From positions 101,917-165,916 of the forward strand of contig NZ_JAIOAP010000019.1 of the NCBI RefSeq assembly GCF_021190915.1: a stretch of DNA of 64,000 nt, read 5' to 3'. This stretch comes from Cohnella silvisoli (GTDB lineage: Bacteria; Bacillota; Bacilli; Paenibacillales; Paenibacillaceae). The notes beneath the pieces are model-generated. The model worked only from the letters and a program-made list of their open reading frames with translations. It was not told the DNA's origin and searched no databases. Of the stretch, positions 59,958 to 64,000 are shown in pieces. Numbering within the stretch: position 1 is the stretch's first letter; the number at the start of each line of letters is the position of its first letter. Made by a program: the position numbers and the translations under genes.

Positions 59958-60578
59958 CTATCCTTGGAACAATTGCTGCAACGCTTTTTTAATTAACACG
60001 TCCGGGGATTCCTCGCCCGTCACGTTATCCTTGAGAACGTGCCATGCTTTGTCCAACTCCGCATCCCTATAGCCAAGCCCCGTTAACGCTTCGCGAGCGG
60101 CCGCCCATGCGGAACTGCTGTCAGATGCGGAGGCAGGTAGGTCAAGCTCCGTCATCGAAGCAACAGCCCATCGGCTATCTACCGCGCCTAACTTGTCTTT
60201 CAGATCCAGAATCATTCGCTGCGCCGTTTTTCTGCCGATTCCCGGAAGCTTCATGAGGAACGTTACGTTCTCTTGCTGAATAGCGGATACAACGGCTTCA
60301 GGACGTCCTCCGGCCAATACGCCGAGCGCAACCTTCGGGCCGATTCCCGATACTTCCAGCAATCTGCGAAATAGAGCTTGCTCGTCCCGCGTCGTAAAAC
60401 CGAATAAATGAATGGCATCCTCGCGAACGTGATGATAAATAAACAATTGCACAGCCTCTTCCGTACGGGCCAAACCGTAAGGGTTGGGCGTAAATACCCG
60501 ATAACCGACATCATGAACGTCGAGCACAACGTATTCGCTTTCCAAATGGGCGACTTTCCCCCGCAAATAATCGATCAT
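59958..60578 (-). CDS. ruvA: Holliday junction DNA-binding protein RuvA
   Basis: A 206-residue protein with the three RuvA domains: OB fold (MIDYLRGKVAHLESEYVVLD), two helix-hairpin-helix motifs (VSGIGPKVALGVL; LPGIGRKTAQRMI) and a C-terminal UBA-like domain (EALTGLGYRDAELDKAWHVL) that binds RuvB. Its ATG overlaps the ruvC stop by one base. Confidence 0.97.
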   Translation of the reverse strand: MIDYLRGKVAHLESEYVVLDVHDVGYRVFTPNPYGLARTEEAVQLFIYHHVREDAIHLFGFTTRDEQALFRRLLEVSGIGPKVALGVLAGGRPEAVVSAIQQENVTFLMKLPGIGRKTAQRMILDLKDKLGAVDSRWAVASMTELDLPASASDSSSAWAAAREALTGLGYRDAELDKAWHVLKDNVTGEESPDVLIKKALQQLFQG

Positions 60579-61078
60579 TAACGCGTCACTCCGTTCATTC
60601 GATCGTTTAGGACGATGGAGTGCGCATGGCAGATCGCGACCGCAAGCGCATCGGCAACATCATCCGGTTTAGGTACTGTCGATAATTTAAGCAGCATCTT
60701 AACCATTTCCTGAACTTGCCGTTTCTCCGCAGCCCCATAACCGACAACCGCCTGTTTCACTTGCATCGGCGTATATTCTCCAATCGGCAATCCCCGCTGC
60801 GCTGCCGCTAGCATGAACACGCCGCGGGCTTGTCCGACGCTGAATGCATTCGTTACGTTCTTGTTGAAGAAAAGCTTCTCGACCGCGACCGTATCCGGTT
60901 TATACTCGTCAAGCAAACTGCACACAGATTCGTATATCTGTTTTAACCGCAATTCCTGCGAAGTGCCTGATTTGGTCTCGATACAGCCGTATTGAACGGG
61001 TGTAAGCTTGTGCCCGGTTTTATCAATAAAGCCGAATCCCATGATGGCTATCCCAGGGTCGATTCCCAATACTCTCAT
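60578..61078 (-). CDS. ruvC: Holliday junction resolvase RuvC
   Basis: A 166-residue RNase H-fold nuclease. Acidic catalytic residues: Asp7 in GIDPGIAIMGFG, Glu in AVEKLFFNKN (about residue 67), and the Asp pair in PDDVADALAVAICH (about 138-141). B. subtilis lacks RuvC and uses RecU, so its presence argues for Paenibacillaceae or Clostridia-like gene content. First gene of the ruv operon. I saw no LexA-type box before it. Confidence 0.96.
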   Translation of the reverse strand: MRVLGIDPGIAIMGFGFIDKTGHKLTPVQYGCIETKSGTSQELRLKQIYESVCSLLDEYKPDTVAVEKLFFNKNVTNAFSVGQARGVFMLAAAQRGLPIGEYTPMQVKQAVVGYGAAEKRQVQEMVKMLLKLSTVPKPDDVADALAVAICHAHSIVLNDRMNGVTR

Positions 61079-61278
61079 GAATACGTTACCCCGCTCTCCG
61101 CTTGCCCTGCAATCTTCATTCGATTATATCAAATGTTACCCCCCATGAGAACAGAAGGAGAACACAATTACCGGGAAGCAGCGGGGCACGAAAGCCGAAG
61201 TCATTAGTGCGGCAAGGCTTATAGCAGTTCAACACTTTGTAAAATAGTACGATAGGCGCATGAGCGACAACCTTAAAA
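61079..61278. other. Intergenic region before ruvC
   Basis: About 200 bases upstream of the ruvC operon. I found no convincing sigma-A promoter on the minus strand and no GAAC-N4-GTTC box. The sequence GAACAGAAGGAGAACA (61148-61163) has two direct GAACA, not the inverted arrangement LexA needs. Confidence 0.5.
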
Positions 61279-61298
61279 GGACGTCCGATTGGACGCCC
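61279..61298 (-). terminator. bofC terminator
   Basis: GGGCGTCC pairs with GGACGTCC (one G-U), loop AATC, followed by TTTTAA on the minus strand. Confidence 0.75.
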
Positions 61299-61335
61299 CT
61301 CCAGGAAGTTTTATTTTATGCTGATGCAACGCGCC

Positions 61336-62019
61336 TCATGACCTCAATCGGGCATAGTCGTTGTAAGTCGATAATACGCTGTTGTACTCATCCTTGTCCG
61401 TAACGCGAATACCACGGGCCAACTCGGTCATTCGTTCCTCGGACAACTTCGTCTCGAGCATTTCGACATTCAATTGAAAAAAGGTCCTTATCACTTTATC
61501 ACGTCGGGGTGGACCGTCAAACAAAGACAAATTGCCATCCTTGTCCATTCCGATATAAGCCGTCTTGCGGCATTGAGGCGATAGATCGTCGACCGATTGC
61601 TCCATCGTCAATCTTCCCGCGGAATCGAATTGAGCTTCCCATTCCCTGTGGGATTTCAGAAGGTCCGCTGCCTCGGCTGCGGAGTGACTTCCTAATTGCC
61701 GCGTCTCTTCTCCGCATAAGTAAGTCCGATGCAGAACAAGCTCAACCTGACCTTGCCGCATCATTAACGAATATAGCGTTTTCTCGCGTGCGGACTTTCC
61801 CGGACCTTTCATTTTTTCGGGGTTGTCCGCCCAGACGGCAGCCGTGTCGACAGGTAAGAATACTTGCAATTGACTCTGCTGTATGACCCGATGAGCAAGC
61901 CATGAACCGGCTAATGCGGCTAGCAAGAAGAACGCAACACCCGCTCCTAACGACCAGACATGGCGACGTTTTCTCTTTAACGATTTCTTCAGCTCTTTAA
62001 GGATACGAAAGCGAGACAC
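61336..62019 (-). CDS. bofC: BofC, intercompartmental sigma-K checkpoint protein
   Basis: A 227-residue protein: basic N-terminus (KELKKSLKRKRRH), one membrane helix (about residues 24-45), then the BofC N domain and BofC_C domain (AYIGMDKDGNLSLFDGPPRR, VIRTFFQLNVEMLETKL). In B. subtilis BofC is made in the forespore under sigma-G, is exported to the intermembrane space and limits SpoIVB activity. The start is a GTG six bases after AAGGGG, and both are buried in a 14-bp hairpin (62016-62071). Locus ruv-bofC-safA equals B. subtilis. Confidence 0.9.
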   Translation of the reverse strand: MSRFRILKELKKSLKRKRRHVWSLGAGVAFFLLAALAGSWLAHRVIQQSQLQVFLPVDTAAVWADNPEKMKGPGKSAREKTLYSLMMRQGQVELVLHRTYLCGEETRQLGSHSAAEAADLLKSHREWEAQFDSAGRLTMEQSVDDLSPQCRKTAYIGMDKDGNLSLFDGPPRRDKVIRTFFQLNVEMLETKLSEERMTELARGIRVTDKDEYNSVLSTYNDYARLRS

Positions 62020-62071
62020 CGGAATCCCCTTCTCTGCTTTTTTCTTTATTGTCTCCTGGGAATTCCGGTGT
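62016..62071 (-). promoter_or_regulatory. 14-bp hairpin burying the bofC ribosome site and start codon
   Basis: On the minus strand ACACCGGAATTCCC (62071-62058) pairs fully (one G-U) with GGGGATTCCGGTGT (62029-62016), loop 28. The 3' arm contains the GGGG of the ribosome site and the GTG start. The 5' arm starts 14 bases after the safA stop. No T-run follows, so it is not a normal terminator. Confidence 0.6.
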
Positions 62072-62084
62072 TATGCGCTTTTTA

Positions 62085-63539
62085 TTACCATTTAATCCAT
62101 GGCAAACTTTCCTTGCTTTTAGACCTGATTTGCCTTGAAGCACGTTGTTTAGGCTTTGGTTTACTCTGGCGCTTCTTCACCGAAAGAGCTGTCACCTTAA
62201 CATCGCCTTCGCTATCGATATCGATCCCGCCATCACTGCTGGATGAACGATCGTCAAAGCCATTACCGCCCGCTACAGGACCAAACGGAGGCATAGGCGG
62301 AATCCCAGGCATTGTAGGAATCGGAGGAATGCCTCCATAGTAAGGCTCACCTTGCGGTCCATAACCATACCCCATAGCCGGCGAAACCATACCGTGGACG
62401 TTTGACCCGCCGATACCCGGCAGCCCTTCAGCTATGGGACTATATCCTACGGGAATATCGCCCATTGGCATATTGTAATGCCCTCCATAATGCATCCCTG
62501 GGTAATTGCCTATAGGACTGACCGCTTGCGGCATATTACCATATGGACTTGCTCCGAAAGGAGAAACTCCGATCGGTTGTACACCATATGGAACGTTACC
62601 CCCTGGATAACCCATACCGGGGTATGATTCCACATAAGGAATCGCGCCTTGATTCGCCTCTACCGACGTTGGCCAAGGCTTGGGTGCTCCGCAGGTTTTG
62701 CATCCGGTTGACGGTTTTATGCCATACCCGCTGAAATCATGATGGCTATACAACCCTCCTATATTTCCGGCGATGTTGCCCTCTAACGGAGATATGCCCG
62801 GTTCAAAAGCGAGGCTGTACTCTTGGCTATATCCGTGGCCGTAATCGTGACCATACCCAGCATTTTCGGGCGACATCGCCAGCTGCTGCATTCCGTAGCC
62901 GTGAGGCATTGGCTCTGGACAATAGGGCTCTTCTACATGAGCCGTTGCCTGCACCATCGGGACAGGGAATTGCATGAAAAGATTAGTGTGTTCATGGACT
63001 TCGACACCATACGTTGGCTTCATTTCTTTAATAGGCATTACGGGAGCCGGAGGCGGTGCGACCGGTACGTTCGGTATTATTGGCGCAGGCTGGGGCGCAG
63101 GCAACGGCATGGGTACAGGTTGAATTTGAACGCCCGTTTCCGCCTTCATGCCCGTATTCGCTTTACCGGGTGTTGAATTACCGTGCATCGTCGCTCCCGG
63201 AGATGCGGAACCATTCGGTGTTTTCGGAATGTTAACGACTTCGCCAGTCAATAAGGCGTTTGGATTTTTAAGCTGCGGGTTTGCCTTAATCATATCCGCG
63301 AGCTGTATTCCCCAAGCTTTGGACAGCTTCCACAGGGTGTCACCCTGTTGCACGATATGATGGTGGATCACTTCCATGGCCGTTTTCGGCTGCGACGGAA
63401 TTTTCACTTTCATCCCCACATCAATAGCATCGGGATTGCTGATTTCCGGGTTTGCCTTAATGATGTCCTCTAGCGATACATTGTACTTCTTGGCTATCAA
63501 ATACAGCGTATCTCCTTGTTTAACCATATGGATCTTCAC
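62085..63539 (-). CDS. safA: SafA-like LysM spore coat morphogenetic protein
   Basis: A 484-residue protein. Two LysM domains: residues 5-48 (VKQGDTLYLIAKKYNVSLED) and 60-108 (VQQGDTLWKLSKAWGIQLAD). LysM anchors SafA to the cortex, and SafA recruits inner coat proteins. The remaining 370 residues are Pro/Gly/Tyr/Met-rich with loose SP[IY]G-N repeats and one CKTCG cysteine pair; the C-terminus is basic (KKRQSKPKPKQRASRQIRSK). Start is GTG, eight bases after GGAGGG. Longer than B. subtilis SafA (387 residues). Confidence 0.88.
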   Translation of the reverse strand: MKIHMVKQGDTLYLIAKKYNVSLEDIIKANPEISNPDAIDVGMKVKIPSQPKTAMEVIHHHIVQQGDTLWKLSKAWGIQLADMIKANPQLKNPNALLTGEVVNIPKTPNGSASPGATMHGNSTPGKANTGMKAETGVQIQPVPMPLPAPQPAPIIPNVPVAPPPAPVMPIKEMKPTYGVEVHEHTNLFMQFPVPMVQATAHVEEPYCPEPMPHGYGMQQLAMSPENAGYGHDYGHGYSQEYSLAFEPGISPLEGNIAGNIGGLYSHHDFSGYGIKPSTGCKTCGAPKPWPTSVEANQGAIPYVESYPGMGYPGGNVPYGVQPIGVSPFGASPYGNMPQAVSPIGNYPGMHYGGHYNMPMGDIPVGYSPIAEGLPGIGGSNVHGMVSPAMGYGYGPQGEPYYGGIPPIPTMPGIPPMPPFGPVAGGNGFDDRSSSSDGGIDIDSEGDVKVTALSVKKRQSKPKPKQRASRQIRSKSKESLPWIKW

Positions 63540-63773
63540 ACGCCGTTCCCTCCTGATGGATTGACATAACTCACGAGTAGGCGAATGCCCTCGCGCAATC
63601 TTTACATCCTATGCAGGTGCTGGGCTTTTGACATCTTTTATATAAGAAAAACCGGAGACTTTGCCTCAGACCCTTTACTTTGGCGGATATCCGTAATAAA
63701 ACAATCGAACCTATGCTCCCTATACCTCTGGGGGGCAACCGGTCCGACATTCCCGTTCATGCCTGCGGCTGTT
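63540..63773. other. Intergenic region upstream of safA
   Basis: Expected to hold the safA promoter (sigma-E in B. subtilis). I found no sequence matching the sigma-E consensus confidently. No open frame with a ribosome site was seen. Confidence 0.4.
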
Positions 63774-63867
63774 CGCGAAAAGGTACCTTTATCCCCTCAC
63801 ATCAGAAGGTGAATAGGACCACCACAGCCCCCTACCTCCTTTCCGCGAAAACGTATCATTATCCCAT
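63774..63867. repeat. Imperfect direct repeat pair upstream of safA
   Basis: TTCGCGAAAAGGTACCTTTA (from 63774) and CCGCGAAAACGTATCATTAT (from 63844) share CGCGAAAA-x-GTA-x-C-x-TTATCCC, about 68 bases apart. Could be two binding sites for one regulator or paired parts of an RNA leader. Confidence 0.4.
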
Positions 63868-63940
63868 CCGGTCAGGGGGAAAACCCTTGTTCATGCTTCT
63901 GAAAACAAACCCAGAATATTGAAATTTTACCCGATATCTC

Positions 63941-63989
63941 TTGAAAATAGAACGTATGTTTGGTATTATGGTAATGAGAACAAATGTTC
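63941..63989 (+). promoter_or_regulatory. SOS promoter with two LexA boxes for the next gene
   Basis: TTGAAA (63941-63946), 17 bases, TATTAT (63964-63969) form a promoter. GAACGTATGTTT (63950-63961) lies in the spacer and GAACAAATGTTC (63978-63989) at the start point; the second is a perfect GAAC-N4-GTTC, the first has one mismatch. AAGGAG at the window end (63995-64000) is the ribosome site of a gene starting just beyond. Confidence 0.7.
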
Positions 63990-64000
63990 TATTTAAGGAG

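Noticed and set aside
61079..61335. LexA control of ruvCAB
   Set aside because: Only direct GAACA copies occur at 61148-61163; no inverted GAAC-N4-GTTC.

Overview
The window looks like chromosomal DNA of a spore-forming Bacillota of the Paenibacillaceae, with Cohnella or Paenibacillus as the best guesses. Support comes from spore genes (SafA, BofC, SpoVB, SpoIID/LytB-like, CotH), from a gene order matching the Bacillus subtilis recJ-relA-hisS-aspS / secDF-spoVB / tgt-queA-ruv block, from a RuvC gene (absent from B. subtilis, usual in Paenibacillaceae), from strong GGAGG ribosome binding sites with frequent TTG and GTG starts, and from DUF2600, DUF3906 and ComN genes. I saw no rRNA, tRNA, prophage, autonomous insertion sequence or CRISPR array.

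Region 1 (1-13.5 kb) is mixed: a truncated MFS exporter, a JAMM/M67 peptidase, an amtB - DUF294 nucleotidyltransferase - exonuclease operon behind a promoter with a perfect GlnR/TnrA box, MerR and YugP-like genes, a LysR/thiol peroxidase divergent pair with a Fur-family box over the tpx promoter, a 6S RNA gene, a YesL-like protein, the DEAD-box helicase CshA, a YitT protein and an exported GH-like protein.

Region 2 (13.5-22.3 kb) is one nucleoside salvage operon read right to left: deoR, deoC, pdp, punA and a BMP-type nucleoside ABC importer (nupN-O-P-Q), with a DeoR-like operator before deoR.

Region 3 (22.3-31 kb) has an FMN reductase, a DUF3906 protein, pfkA, a DUF2600 terpene-synthase homologue, a MATE-MFS exporter pair, and 0.9 kb of repeat-rich DNA: a 274-bp element with terminal inverted repeats, internal 51-bp tandem repeats and 8-bp flanking direct repeats, then a cloverleaf-like inverted-repeat element. 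A CNNM/CorC membrane protein follows.

Region 4 (31-64 kb) is the conserved housekeeping and sporulation block: rarA, tcdA, aspS, hisS (T-box leader), dtd, relA, apt, recJ, a CDF transporter, secF, secD, comN, spoVB, DUF421, TIGR04086, PAP2, yajC, tgt, queA, a SpoIID/LytB protein, ruvB, ruvA, ruvC, bofC and safA. Between rarA and tcdA lies a spore coat module: a CotH kinase, a Ser/His-rich CotG-like repeat protein interrupted by an in-frame TGA before a Cys/Arg-rich tail, and a CotB-like protein. The window ends in a promoter with two LexA-type boxes driving a gene that starts beyond position 64000.
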